Origin: Pedobacter sp. PF22-3
Lineage (GTDB): Bacteria > Bacteroidota > Bacteroidia > Sphingobacteriales > Sphingobacteriaceae
NCBI RefSeq assembly: GCF_026239555.1
Contig: NZ_JAPIVP010000005.1
Location: 62,001-126,000, forward strand
Direction: 5' to 3'
DNA: 64,000 nucleotides
In this document: positions 8,338 through 16,712 of the stretch, in pieces
How positions within the stretch are numbered: position 1 is the stretch's first letter
Layout: each line of letters starts with the position of its first letter
Program-made: the position numbers and the translations under genes
The notes under the pieces: generated by a model
What the model was told of the DNA's origin: nothing
What the model saw: the letters and a program-made list of their open reading frames with translations, nothing else
Databases searched by the model: none

Positions 8338-9015
8338 ATGACTAAAAAAATCTTTACTTTTTGTGTACTGCTCTTATCCGGAATGATCGCGAAAGCACAA
8401 GATACCGACGATTACATTGCAGCGCATGTACAATATGCACAAGGTTTAATGCATGATCATAAAATTCCGGCCAGCGTTATTTTAGCTGTCGCCATACATG
8501 AATCTGCCGCCGGAAATAGTAAAATCGCACAGCATCTTAATAACCATTTCGGCGTAAAAGGGCCAAATAACAATGCAGAAATCCATTCCTCATACCGCGA
8601 TTATTTAAATGCTGACGAATCTTACAGCCACTTTGTAGAAATTATGGAAACCCGGGAGCCTTTTAACAATCTTTTTGGGAAATATGATCAATACGATTAT
8701 AAGGGGTGGACTTACGGTATCCGCCGTTGTGGTTACGCCCGTAGCAGAAGCTGGGCCAGCCAGGTGATTGGCTTAATTAAAAAATACGAGCTCTATCAAT
8801 ACGATGAGCGTCCAGAGGGCTACGAAGAACCTGTGTATGCAGCTCCCGTTCATCGCAGGACAAAAAACAGAAGAAAAACAAGGATATATACCGTTAAATC
8901 TGGCGATAACCTAAACATAATTGCCAAAAAGAAAGGCACAAGCGTTAAATCCCTTATGCAAAAAAACGGCATTAAAAAGACAAACTTAAAACCAGGACAG
9001 AGGATTAAGTTTTGA
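8338..9015 (+). CDS. Secreted glucosaminidase-domain protein with C-terminal LysM
   Basis: The ATG at 8338 is preferred to a GTG at 8308, which lies inside the preceding inverted repeat; the ATG opens directly onto the signal peptide MTKKIFTFCVLLLSGMIAKAQ. Residues about 25-155 form a glucosaminidase/lysozyme-like domain (KIPASVILAVAIHESAAGNS with the likely catalytic Glu, then NNHFGVKG and YDYKGWTYGIRRCGYARS). The C terminus is one LysM repeat (YTVKSGDNLNIIAKKKG...LKPGQRIKF). It probably cleaves or remodels peptidoglycan in the periplasm. The next gene is a paralogue with the same architecture but a lipoprotein signal. Confidence 0.88.
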   Translation: MTKKIFTFCVLLLSGMIAKAQDTDDYIAAHVQYAQGLMHDHKIPASVILAVAIHESAAGNSKIAQHLNNHFGVKGPNNNAEIHSSYRDYLNADESYSHFVEIMETREPFNNLFGKYDQYDYKGWTYGIRRCGYARSRSWASQVIGLIKKYELYQYDERPEGYEEPVYAAPVHRRTKNRRKTRIYTVKSGDNLNIIAKKKGTSVKSLMQKNGIKKTNLKPGQRIKF

Positions 9016-9098
9016 GTTGGGAGTCATAAGTCTAATTTACAGTTTGCAGTACACAGTTTACCAATTTAAACAATTAACCAATTAAATATCACTATACA

Positions 9099-9941
9099 AT
9101 GCGTTCAACCAACTATCTTATCATATTAGCGGCAATCATCGTTTTTTTTAGCTCCTGCGGCACCAGAAAATTTTCTAAAAACAATAAAAAGATCGAAAAA
9201 GAGGCCAACAAAGCGAATAACAATAATTACAAAAGCTACAATACTTTAAGTTATATCGATGAGTTTAAAGGTGTGGCCATAGAAGAGATGAACTCGGCCG
9301 GTATTCCTGCAAGTATTACTTTGGCACAGGGAATCTTAGAATCTGGTAGTGGAAACAGCGATTTAGCCAAGTATGCCAACAACCATTTCGGCATTAAATG
9401 CACCTCAGATTGGAAGGGAAAGAACTATTTCCGTGATGATGACCAGAAAAACGACTGTTTTAGGGTCTATAAAGATGCCCGGGAATCATTCAGAGACCAT
9501 TCTGAGTTTTTAAAACGTAAACGCTACAGTTTTCTTTTCCAGTTAGACAAAAACGATTATAAGAGCTGGGCACAGGGATTGAAAACAGCTGGCTATGCAA
9601 CCAACCCGAGATATCCTGATCTGCTCATCAACACCATCGAAAAATACCAGCTTTACCAATACGATCAACCAGAAAGCGAAAAGCAAAAAATTGCCCGCGA
9701 GGATCGTGTCTTTTCAGAAATCAATCAAAATATCCCCAAAGAGAAGGCTAAATTTACCCCAGTTGAAACGCCACCAGCAGGTGCAAAACCAATTCTGGCC
9801 GATGGCACTTATACCGTTGTAAAAGGAGATACCCTATATAATATTGCAAAACGCTTTAATTTAACGGTTGATCAGTTAAAAATGCTGAACGAAATGACTT
9901 CCGATGCCATTAAACTTGGCCAGATACTTAAGGTTAAATAA
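9099..9941 (+). CDS. Glucosaminidase-domain lipoprotein with C-terminal LysM
   Basis: 280 residues. The N terminus MRSTNYLIILAAIIVFFSSC is a lipoprotein signal with Cys20. After a Lys/Asn-rich linker comes a glucosaminidase domain (GIPASITLAQGILESGSGNS with the likely catalytic Glu, NNHFGIKC, SWAQGLKTAGYATNPRY). A Pro-rich linker leads to a LysM repeat (YTVVKGDTLYNIAKRF...LGQILKVK). It is a tandem paralogue of the gene at 8338. Anchoring to a membrane rather than free secretion suggests a different site of action on peptidoglycan. Confidence 0.9.
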   Translation: MRSTNYLIILAAIIVFFSSCGTRKFSKNNKKIEKEANKANNNNYKSYNTLSYIDEFKGVAIEEMNSAGIPASITLAQGILESGSGNSDLAKYANNHFGIKCTSDWKGKNYFRDDDQKNDCFRVYKDARESFRDHSEFLKRKRYSFLFQLDKNDYKSWAQGLKTAGYATNPRYPDLLINTIEKYQLYQYDQPESEKQKIAREDRVFSEINQNIPKEKAKFTPVETPPAGAKPILADGTYTVVKGDTLYNIAKRFNLTVDQLKMLNEMTSDAIKLGQILKVK

Positions 9942-9974
9942 TGTTAAGTGCAAACATAGCCAGCAAGATATTTG

Positions 9975-9982
9975 TAGTTTTG
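9975..9982 (+). promoter_or_regulatory. Candidate -7 box only 7 bases before a start codon
   Basis: TAGTTTTG fits TAnnTTTG and ends 7 bases before the ATG at 9990, which would give a leaderless or nearly leaderless transcript. There is no clear -33 element. Confidence 0.35.
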
Positions 9983-9989
9983 TAACTGA

Positions 9990-10742
9990 ATGAAATTTTT
10001 TATTCCCTTTATACTTGTTTTTGGCTTCTCTACGTGGCTTCACGCACAAAATAAACCTGTGCAGGGTATTGTTATTGATAAAGAAACCAAGCAGCGTTTG
10101 GCTAAAGTTTATATTTATAACATCCGTACGGGTGATGGCTTATACAATAATACAAAAGGCGAATTCAGCACTTTTGCACTGCCTGGCGATACCTTGGTTG
10201 CGGCTTTATCGGGCTATGGCGTAGATACTATTGTTTTTAAGGGACAAACTGCGGCATACTTTCAACTCAGATCGCTTGGCATCAGACTCCGTGATGTGGT
10301 TATTCAACAAAAAAGATTGAGCCCGCAGCAGCAATACGAAAAGAATGTTCAAGAATACCGCTACCAAACCATGAAAGGAAGTAGTAAGGATTTATTGAAT
10401 TTAGGCAATGGTGGCGTTGGTTTAGGCATTGATGCAATTTACAACCTGTTAAGCAGGCAAGGGAGAAATGCCCGTCATCTGCAAAAAGTCCTGGAAAAAG
10501 ATTATCGTGAAGACCTGATCGATTACCGTTTTAATGCCAACCTGGTGAGTCAGGTATTAGGCATAAAGGATGCTGAACTAACTGATTTTATGCAACAATA
10601 TCGTCCAACCTACCAATTTGTATTGGATGCCTCAGATTATGCTTTTAATCTTTTTATCAGGAACGCCTATAAAAGCTACAGGTTAAACCCTACGGCCTTA
10701 AAATTACCTACATTGCCCAAAATAACGATCGATAAGTTGTGA
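9990..10742 (+). CDS. Secreted protein with carboxypeptidase-like regulatory domain
   Basis: 250 residues. Signal peptide MKFFIPFILVFGFSTWLHAQ, then a carboxypeptidase-D-like regulatory (beta-sandwich) domain (PVQGIVIDKETKQRLAKVYIYN...GEFSTFALPGDTLVAALSGYGVDTIVF). The C-terminal half (about 105-250) is helical and has no recognised family. The architecture resembles the protein at 35563-36198. No enzymatic motif is visible. Its stop overlaps the GTG start of the next gene (GTGA), so the two are translationally coupled, and a shared role in the envelope is a reasonable guess. Confidence 0.75.
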   Translation: MKFFIPFILVFGFSTWLHAQNKPVQGIVIDKETKQRLAKVYIYNIRTGDGLYNNTKGEFSTFALPGDTLVAALSGYGVDTIVFKGQTAAYFQLRSLGIRLRDVVIQQKRLSPQQQYEKNVQEYRYQTMKGSSKDLLNLGNGGVGLGIDAIYNLLSRQGRNARHLQKVLEKDYREDLIDYRFNANLVSQVLGIKDAELTDFMQQYRPTYQFVLDASDYAFNLFIRNAYKSYRLNPTALKLPTLPKITIDKL

Positions 10743-11062
10743 GCACGCCAATTCTGATTGTTAAGAAACTTCCTGCAGCAGGCATGGCCATCTTTCCATT
10801 TATCCTGTTAAAATCTGCAAGGCTTAAAAACGATCAGGAGATTATCAATCACGAGAAAATCCATTTGCGCCAACAGCTGGAATTACTTGTGCTTCCTTTT
10901 TATATCTTGTATCTGCTTAATTACCTATTCAACCTGATCAGATACAAAAAACATGATCTCGCCTATCGGAATATTGTTTTTGAAAAGGAAGCGTACCGTT
11001 ATGAAACTGATTTAAATTACCTGAAAAACGGTAATTGGTATGGCTGGATCAGGAAGAAGTAA
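10739..11062 (+). CDS. Small membrane protein with HExxH motif (putative mini-metalloprotease)
   Basis: 107 residues, starting with GTG that overlaps the TGA of the preceding gene. HEKIH is at residues 38-42 in the context INHEKIHLRQQLELL, and a possible third ligand lies 42 residues on in FEKEAYRYE (Glu82 or Glu84). A hydrophobic stretch (about 48-66, LELLVLPFYILYLLNYLF) lies between them and probably spans the membrane. HExxH plus a downstream Glu is the gluzincin pattern, as in M48/M56 membrane peptidases, but this protein is much shorter. I recognise the type as a conserved uncharacterised Bacteroidota protein; enzymatic activity is inference. Confidence 0.7.
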   Translation: MSTPILIVKKLPAAGMAIFPFILLKSARLKNDQEIINHEKIHLRQQLELLVLPFYILYLLNYLFNLIRYKKHDLAYRNIVFEKEAYRYETDLNYLKNGNWYGWIRKK

Positions 11063-11156
11063 AACTGCCACCTCTGCTTTTGCTTTAATAGGTGTTCTGG
11101 CAATCATTTTGTTAAATGCTTTTTATCTCTAAAATTTTTCTTTTTCTTTGTAGGTA

Positions 11157-12182
11157 ATGAAGAACTGTTTAGCTGCCATCGTCCTGATTCTAAGTTTCTG
11201 CTCTACAAAATTATATGCACAGGAAATTGATACTATTCCGATCAACACAAAAGACCTGAATATCAAGTTAAAACGCAGTCCGTTGCCAAGCAGGCAAGGG
11301 CCGTTAAACTTTGAACCTGTAAAAATTAAGCCTTTGGTTGTAAACGCCAAGATTAATTACTGGAAAACAAGGACCAATATCGGCATCAATATTAACCAGG
11401 CCCAGTTCAGTAATAACTGGAAAGGTGGGGGTACCAACTCTGTGGCAGTTGGGGGGCTTTTAAACTGGAAGGCAGAGTATAACAAAGACAGCTATAGTTC
11501 TGTAAGCGAGCTGGTTTTGCAGTATGGTAAAATCAAAAATAAAGATCAGCTGCAAAAGAAAACCAACGACCGTATTTTCTGGGATAACAAAGCCTCTTTT
11601 CAACTCTCCAAAAGCTGGTTTTTCTTCGGATCGTTAAGTTTTGAATCACAATTTGACAATGGTTATTCTTACAGCGTTACAAACGGACAGGAAACTGCCA
11701 CGCTGATTTCAAAATTTATGGGGCCGGGTTATTTAACAGAATCTATCGGTTTCGAGTATAAACCAGTTAAATATTTTTCAACCCGTATAGGTACTGGTAC
11801 GGCACGTCAAACTTTTGTATTGGACGAAAAGCTTTTTCTTGATCCTACGAATAATGCCAATCCACCCAAAGCTACCGTTTATGGTGTAGAATATGGCAAA
11901 AAAGTACGTAATGAACTGGCTTTCCAGATTGTAAGTGCATTTGATAAGGATATATTTACCAATACAAACCTTAAAGCACGTTATCAGATGTTCATTCCGT
12001 ATCAGGATTTTAAAATGAGCAATATTGATCACCGCTTAGATGTTGCATTAACGGCAAAAATCAATCGCTTTATGAATACCAGTTTAACGGGTGTACTGCT
12101 GTTCGATAAAGATACCGGCACCAATAAAATACAGGCGAACCAGACTTTAGCATTGGGTTTTGGCTTTACCTTCCCCCGATAG
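11157..12182 (+). CDS. DUF3078 outer-membrane protein
   Basis: 341 residues with signal peptide MKNCLAAIVLILSFCSTKLYAQ. From about residue 65 it matches the DUF3078 family: WKTRTNIGININQAQFSNNW, GGGTNSVAVGGLLNWKAEY and NDRIFWDNKASFQLSKSWFF. A series of amphipathic strands ending in GFGFTFPR makes an outer-membrane beta-barrel likely. The function is unknown; no ligand or enzyme motif is seen. The start codon follows a TTTG-containing stretch by only 6 bases, as at several other genes here. Confidence 0.85.
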   Translation: MKNCLAAIVLILSFCSTKLYAQEIDTIPINTKDLNIKLKRSPLPSRQGPLNFEPVKIKPLVVNAKINYWKTRTNIGININQAQFSNNWKGGGTNSVAVGGLLNWKAEYNKDSYSSVSELVLQYGKIKNKDQLQKKTNDRIFWDNKASFQLSKSWFFFGSLSFESQFDNGYSYSVTNGQETATLISKFMGPGYLTESIGFEYKPVKYFSTRIGTGTARQTFVLDEKLFLDPTNNANPPKATVYGVEYGKKVRNELAFQIVSAFDKDIFTNTNLKARYQMFIPYQDFKMSNIDHRLDVALTAKINRFMNTSLTGVLLFDKDTGTNKIQANQTLALGFGFTFPR

Positions 12183-12184
12183 GT

Positions 12185-12916
12185 TTACCCACCACCAATT
12201 TTACCCATTTCCCAGTAAGGCATGGTCACAATCTGCCTAAAGCTTACGCCCCTTTGTTTTAGGTAACGTTTAAACTGCTGTACCGATTTTGCCCTGCCTG
12301 TTAAGTAAAACGTAGCATTTTGCCACATTTCCCAACACAAGGGGTGCATGTTTTGCACCCAGTTAATGGCATTTTGAGCAGGAGCATTGATATCAGAAGG
12401 CACGGCATCGATCAGTAGATTTAGCTTCTTAACTGAACAAAGGTTCTCTTCCTGCATTTCCAGAATCCCAAAATATTCTGCATCCTCATCTATCACTTTT
12501 CTCCCAAGCGATTCGTACAAACCCAGGCTGGTTTCATCGCCAAAAAAGAAATGCTGATTGGATGCTTCATTGTATTTTACCTTTGCCCGATCTACAATCA
12601 GTTTTAAACGGTCTCCTTTTTGGATATTTACGGCCAGATGATGTCCAGGCCCTTGTCTGTTCAGGTAAAAAATCACTTCACAGATTTCGTGTGCTTCGTC
12701 AAAACCCGATAAGGTATAATGCCTGTATTCGTTGGCATTAACCCTAAAAAGCACTTCCATTCCGGGAATAAATTTAGCATTAAAAAAATCGCCTTTGAAG
12801 GTAACGCACTTTAAGTTGCTGCTTAACATTTTGGTTGCTACAACTTCTACTTGATATATTTTATCGCTGATCACTTTTTCCATTGTGTTGGCCAGCCATG
12901 AAGGTAATTTAGGCAT
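12185..12916 (-). CDS. Siderophore-interacting FAD-binding oxidoreductase
   Basis: The ATG at 12914-12916 (MPKLPSWLANTMEKV) is preferred; an in-frame ATG ten codons upstream (12946) is possible but would overlap the candidate promoter. About 243 residues. It belongs to the ViuB/YqjH-like ferredoxin-reductase family: FAD-binding YRHYTLSGFDEA and the EVIFYLNRQGPGHHLAVNI phosphate-binding region, then the NAD(P)-binding part with FFFGDETSLGL. Such enzymes reduce ferric siderophores in the cytoplasm to release iron. It is divergent from an AraC-type regulator, with a strong direct repeat between them, and ends 3 bases from the DUF3078 stop. The Trp-rich tail (NWVQNMHPLCWEMWQNATFYLTGRA) fits the family. 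Confidence 0.85.
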   Translation of the reverse strand: MPKLPSWLANTMEKVISDKIYQVEVVATKMLSSNLKCVTFKGDFFNAKFIPGMEVLFRVNANEYRHYTLSGFDEAHEICEVIFYLNRQGPGHHLAVNIQKGDRLKLIVDRAKVKYNEASNQHFFFGDETSLGLYESLGRKVIDEDAEYFGILEMQEENLCSVKKLNLLIDAVPSDINAPAQNAINWVQNMHPLCWEMWQNATFYLTGRAKSVQQFKRYLKQRGVSFRQIVTMPYWEMGKIGGG

Positions 12917-12943
12917 CGTATTCTTTTGTTTAGTAACTTTGAA

Positions 12944-12951
12944 CAAAAGTA
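12944..12951 (-). promoter_or_regulatory. Candidate -7 box for the siderophore-interacting gene
   Basis: On the minus strand this reads TACTTTTG (TAnnTTTG), 27 bases before the ATG. No -33 TTTG is found 19 bases upstream; instead the direct repeat at 12975-13010 begins 23 bases upstream. That is the layout expected of an activator-dependent promoter. Confidence 0.4.
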
Positions 12952-12974
12952 GTTGTCTAACAAATGCACCTTTT

Positions 12975-13010
12975 TATACCAAAAGGATTAAAGTTTATAT
13001 CAAAAGGATT
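12975..13010. promoter_or_regulatory. Direct repeat, probable AraC/PchR-type operator
   Basis: Two 15-base copies, TATACCAAAAGGATT (12975-12989) and TATATCAAAAGGATT (12996-13010), differ at one base and are spaced 21 bp start to start, two helical turns. AraC-family proteins bind such paired direct half-sites. The second copy ends 2 bases before the ATG of the araC-type gene, so binding would also hinder that gene's own expression. Confidence 0.65.
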
Positions 13011-13012
13011 TT

Positions 13013-14002
13013 ATGGCCTTAAACATTTACGATAGCGAAGATAAATATTATGTTGTAGGAAGTAAGTTCGACATTTCTCAACTTAATCAGCCATTGGTAA
13101 CCGAAAGGAGGGATAAATACAGTTTTCCTTTTGGCGATGCTGAGATTGTAGAGATCGCTTTTTCGGGTATTTATATTGTTTACGGTGATATGGTTGTGAA
13201 ACAGAGCCGCCTGCGCATTAAATCTTTTGATGAACCTGATATGGTAGAGCTCCACTTTGCGCTTACTGGTGGGGGCATTATGGAAAACTACATCACTAAA
13301 AAACGCCTGGATATTAAAGCAAACCAGCATAATATCATTTACAGCCCTGATTTTGACGGGATGGCAGAGTTTGATACAGGAGGTACACATAAATTTTTTG
13401 AGATAAACTTCGAGAGGTCACGGTTTATTGATCTAACCAGCGAAAGCAGCATCCTGCTCAAGAGTTTTGGCGAGAACATCATGAATAGCCGTTCAGTAGA
13501 ACTTTCTTCAGAAAATCTGCCCATCAGCTTAGCGATGCACAGTTGTATCAATGATATTATGAATTGCCAGTTTACCGGCGGATTAAAACTCTTGTTCCTG
13601 CAATCTAAATGCCTCGAACTTTTGGCATTGCAAGCCCAGGCTTTTGAACTTGCAGCAAAAAAAACCAATACGCCTACCCTAAAATCAACCTATGATAAAG
13701 ACCGCATTTATTATGCACGCGAATATTTGTTAGCCAATGCCAGTCATCCGCCATCGTTAAGCGAATTGGCAAAAACAGCAGGGATAAACGAGTTTAAACT
13801 AAAACAAGGCTTTAAAGAGGTTTTTCAGAATACTGTTTTTGGTTATTTAAGTGATTATAAATTAATGCGCGCTAAAGAACTCCTGGCCGACAGTGCTAAA
13901 AATATTAAGCATATTTCCGAAGAATTAGGTTACTCTTCGGTACAGCATTTCAGCAGTGCATTTAGTAAAAAATTCGGCATCAGCCCGGGGAAAGCGCGTT
14001 AG
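13013..14002 (+). CDS. AraC-family transcriptional regulator (PchR-like)
   Basis: 329 residues. The C terminus (about 225-325) is an AraC/XylS double helix-turn-helix: PSLSELAKTAGINEFKLKQGFKEVFQ, then AKELLADSAKNIKHISEELGYSSVQHFSSAFSKKFGISPGKAR. The N-terminal 200 residues are an effector domain of the kind seen in PchR-like siderophore regulators. Divergent placement beside a siderophore-interacting reductase supports control of iron acquisition. The direct repeat just upstream is its likely binding site. The start codon has no Shine-Dalgarno sequence. The effector is unknown. Confidence 0.88.
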   Translation: MALNIYDSEDKYYVVGSKFDISQLNQPLVTERRDKYSFPFGDAEIVEIAFSGIYIVYGDMVVKQSRLRIKSFDEPDMVELHFALTGGGIMENYITKKRLDIKANQHNIIYSPDFDGMAEFDTGGTHKFFEINFERSRFIDLTSESSILLKSFGENIMNSRSVELSSENLPISLAMHSCINDIMNCQFTGGLKLLFLQSKCLELLALQAQAFELAAKKTNTPTLKSTYDKDRIYYAREYLLANASHPPSLSELAKTAGINEFKLKQGFKEVFQNTVFGYLSDYKLMRAKELLADSAKNIKHISEELGYSSVQHFSSAFSKKFGISPGKAR

Positions 14003-14026
14003 GTTAGTCATTAGCCTAAAAGTGAT

Positions 14027-14092
14027 CGTCACCCTGAATTTATTTCAGGGTCCTAACTGCAAGAAAGATGCTGAAATAAATTCAGCATGACG
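14027..14092. repeat. Inverted repeat, CGTCA...CTGAATTTATTTCAG type
   Basis: CGTCACCCTGAATTTATTTC on the left pairs with GAAATAAATTCAGCATGACG on the right (CCCTG against CAGCA is imperfect). Each arm itself contains a shorter palindrome (CTGAAATAAATTCAG). It lies between the convergent araC-type gene and the DUF5916 gene and could terminate both. Confidence 0.7.
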
Positions 14093-14101
14093 AAAAGGAG
14101 T

Positions 14102-16522
14102 TTAAACCTTCTTCCTTTTTTTCTTCAGATCAAGATAATCTACATAATATAAAACCTTTACCGAAAGGCTATTATTCTGAGGAGCATTCAAAATTCCACT
14201 CAGGTTTTTGTTGTAACGCTGTGTGTAATAAGTATCGTAAGTTTCTGCTGCATCTTTGTACGAAACAGAAAGGGTGCTGCCAGGTGCAAACTGCCAGGTA
14301 TAAATTAAATCGATATTAAATACATTGTAATTTCTGTCCAGTCCGTTTAATGTTGATCCGGTATAATCGCTTAAATTACCGTCGGCTTTAAGCAGGTAAA
14401 ATTCTTTATTTCTTCTGTCGCTCCAATAGTGCCTCAACACCACCGTAAATCCCATTAAATTGGTAAAAGTATATTTAGCATCGAACGAATTTTCTACCGT
14501 TCTGCGGTCATATCTCGAAAAAATAGCCTGGTTCCCTTGTGCCGTTACCCAGTTTACGTAGTCGTAATTAGGATTAAAATTCAAGTCTAACCCAAAGGCA
14601 ATCTGATCATTCAACCGCAGGTTCTGAAAAAGGTAAAAGTTATACTGTTTTCCGCCAAATAGCTGCTGTTTAAAGTATCTTACATTTCCCCCAAAATTAT
14701 AGGCTTTGGCCCTGTTGGGGTTTACATAAAGACTGATGCCGTAATTTTCTGGTGCACGGTATAACTGCCCGTTGCGAGCCTCATAAAAGTCATTACCTTT
14801 TCTCTCCCAGCTCAAATCCAATTCTGCCGACCATTGATTTTTAAACTGCACCCAATACCCTGCATTTGTGCTTGTTTTTTGATAAATACTTGGTATTACC
14901 CTACGCGAATAGTTTAAATTAACCCAGCTTTCAAATTGATTATACCATTTACTTGGTTTATATACGTTATAACCAATGCCTATCCGCTGATCTAAAAAAT
15001 TGTTATTGGTAAAGAATCCCATATCTGATGGGTCAAATTTATCATCAGCATATACCTGATTGTAACTCCAGGTAAAGTTGCCGCTCTGTTTACCCAACCG
15101 CAGTGTATAACTGTATCCCGTACTCGATTCTTCTCCCCTTAAATAACTCATTTTACCCCCGCCATTTACGAAATACTTATTGCCTTTATTATTTAGATTG
15201 AAAAGCAAAGCACTCACGTTGGCATCGTAAGCTGTTCCTTGCCTCAGCACATTGGTGTTGATAAATGTAGCCGAGCTATTGTTTTTTAGCGATTGATCGA
15301 AAACCAAAATATTATAATTGGTAAGTGGTTGCGTTTCCACCATCCGAAAGGTACCCTGAGCGTCTTCAACCTCAGTTTCCATACTACTGGTAACTGCATT
15401 AAAAATGCCAATACCAAGGCCTTTTGCTGTTCGGCCAGAAATCTTTGTGGCATTTAACACCTTAGCCTCTGTTTGATCTTTTACAATTTTATCGTTGCCC
15501 ACACCACTATAATCGTAATAAGATGGAATAGAACCAATCCGTTTGGAATAAAAAAGATCGCCTTTGTTAAAAAGCTCTGTTCCTTCAGTAAAAAACTGGC
15601 GGTTTTCGTTAAATTTTACTTCGAAAGGAGTAAGATTTAATATCCGGTTATCAGATTGCACCTGTCCAAAATCGGGTACCAGGGTCATATCCAGCGTAAA
15701 ACTGTTGTTAATTCCGTACTTTACATCCATCCCGCCATTAAAACGAGAGGTGGTGTTTTTTACCCCTGGCAAATTAACCGGATAATGGTTTACATAAGCC
15801 GAAATATAGGGCGAAAAAGATAATCTTAAAGGTGGTTTAACATCTTTTATTCCCGTCCAAAGTCCTTCCTGGTTAATAAAGCCATTTACTTTAGGGTCTA
15901 CAAAATTCCAAAAGGTCTGTGTATTGCTCCGCTGCACCCTCCGGCTAAAATTTAAACCCCAATTCTGGATATCTTTACTGGAAAAGCGAAGCGCCGAATA
16001 GGGAATTTTCATTTCACAGGTCCAGCCTTTATCATCCAATTTAACGGCACTTTCCCATACCGCATTCCAGTTGGCGTCTTCATCGCCCACCTGCGAGTAT
16101 TTAGCATCGAACTGCACGCCCGCAGCAGTTACAAAAAACCCGTTTCCGTTCATTTTATCGTAAAAAGGATCAACAATAATCGAAACGAAATCTGCATTGC
16201 CAATATTATCCCTCGAAACCAACTCGTGCGAAACGCTATCAGGGTGATCGTACATCCGGGCATAAACATAAATGGCCACATCATCATAAAGCACCTTCAT
16301 TTCAGTACGCCGATCATGAGTTTCTACCTTTCCGGGATTTGGCCTGAGCTGAATAAAATCAGTAGCAATGGGAACATTATTCCAACATACATCATCTAAA
16401 ATACCATCTATTTTAGGGCTTTGCAGCGTTCTTTTCGCCTCCAGTTGGCGCTGTTTCGAAATATCCTGAGCTTGAGAAAAAGCATAAGAAAATACAAAAA
16501 GAATAAGGAGGCAGCGTTTCAT
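14102..16522 (-). CDS. CBM9 / DUF5916 outer-membrane protein
   Basis: 806 residues with signal peptide MKRCLLILFVFSYAFSQAQ. Residues about 30-225 are a family-9 carbohydrate-binding-like domain (SPKIDGILDDVCWNNVP, VLYDDVAIYVYARMYDHPD, GWTCEMKIPYSALRFS). The remainder is a DUF5916 beta-barrel (FRGG-like segments such as SRFNGGMDVKYGINNSFTLD, FFTEGTELFNKGDLFYSKRIG). Proteins of this build are common in Bacteroidota and probably sit in the outer membrane, but the ligand is unknown. It is monocistronic, convergent with the araC-type gene. Confidence 0.88.
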   Translation of the reverse strand: MKRCLLILFVFSYAFSQAQDISKQRQLEAKRTLQSPKIDGILDDVCWNNVPIATDFIQLRPNPGKVETHDRRTEMKVLYDDVAIYVYARMYDHPDSVSHELVSRDNIGNADFVSIIVDPFYDKMNGNGFFVTAAGVQFDAKYSQVGDEDANWNAVWESAVKLDDKGWTCEMKIPYSALRFSSKDIQNWGLNFSRRVQRSNTQTFWNFVDPKVNGFINQEGLWTGIKDVKPPLRLSFSPYISAYVNHYPVNLPGVKNTTSRFNGGMDVKYGINNSFTLDMTLVPDFGQVQSDNRILNLTPFEVKFNENRQFFTEGTELFNKGDLFYSKRIGSIPSYYDYSGVGNDKIVKDQTEAKVLNATKISGRTAKGLGIGIFNAVTSSMETEVEDAQGTFRMVETQPLTNYNILVFDQSLKNNSSATFINTNVLRQGTAYDANVSALLFNLNNKGNKYFVNGGGKMSYLRGEESSTGYSYTLRLGKQSGNFTWSYNQVYADDKFDPSDMGFFTNNNFLDQRIGIGYNVYKPSKWYNQFESWVNLNYSRRVIPSIYQKTSTNAGYWVQFKNQWSAELDLSWERKGNDFYEARNGQLYRAPENYGISLYVNPNRAKAYNFGGNVRYFKQQLFGGKQYNFYLFQNLRLNDQIAFGLDLNFNPNYDYVNWVTAQGNQAIFSRYDRRTVENSFDAKYTFTNLMGFTVVLRHYWSDRRNKEFYLLKADGNLSDYTGSTLNGLDRNYNVFNIDLIYTWQFAPGSTLSVSYKDAAETYDTYYTQRYNKNLSGILNAPQNNSLSVKVLYYVDYLDLKKKRKKV

Positions 16523-16643
16523 TCGTTTAGGTTAGTTAGGTATAAGACCGCACCTTAACAAAAATGTTGCACCAAAAGAAAAATTTAATATATCTTCCCT
16601 AAGTTTTGACTTTGAGGTGCAGCGATTTACAAGCAAAATTTGA

Positions 16644-16651
16644 TACATTTG
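16644..16651 (+). promoter_or_regulatory. Candidate -7 box for ffh
   Basis: TACATTTG fits TAnnTTTG, 61 bases before the ffh ATG. A TTTG exists at 16611-16614 but at 29 bases, too far for a standard -33 element. Confidence 0.35.
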
Positions 16652-16712
16652 CCTTTTATTAAAAACAAGTAGCTTTTTGCCCTGTGGCATGAAGCTTTTA
16701 GCTTAAAAAAAG

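Noticed and set aside
16523..16712. An SRP RNA gene upstream of ffh
   Set aside because: No GGAA/GNRA-type SRP RNA helix 8 or matching arms could be found in this gap.
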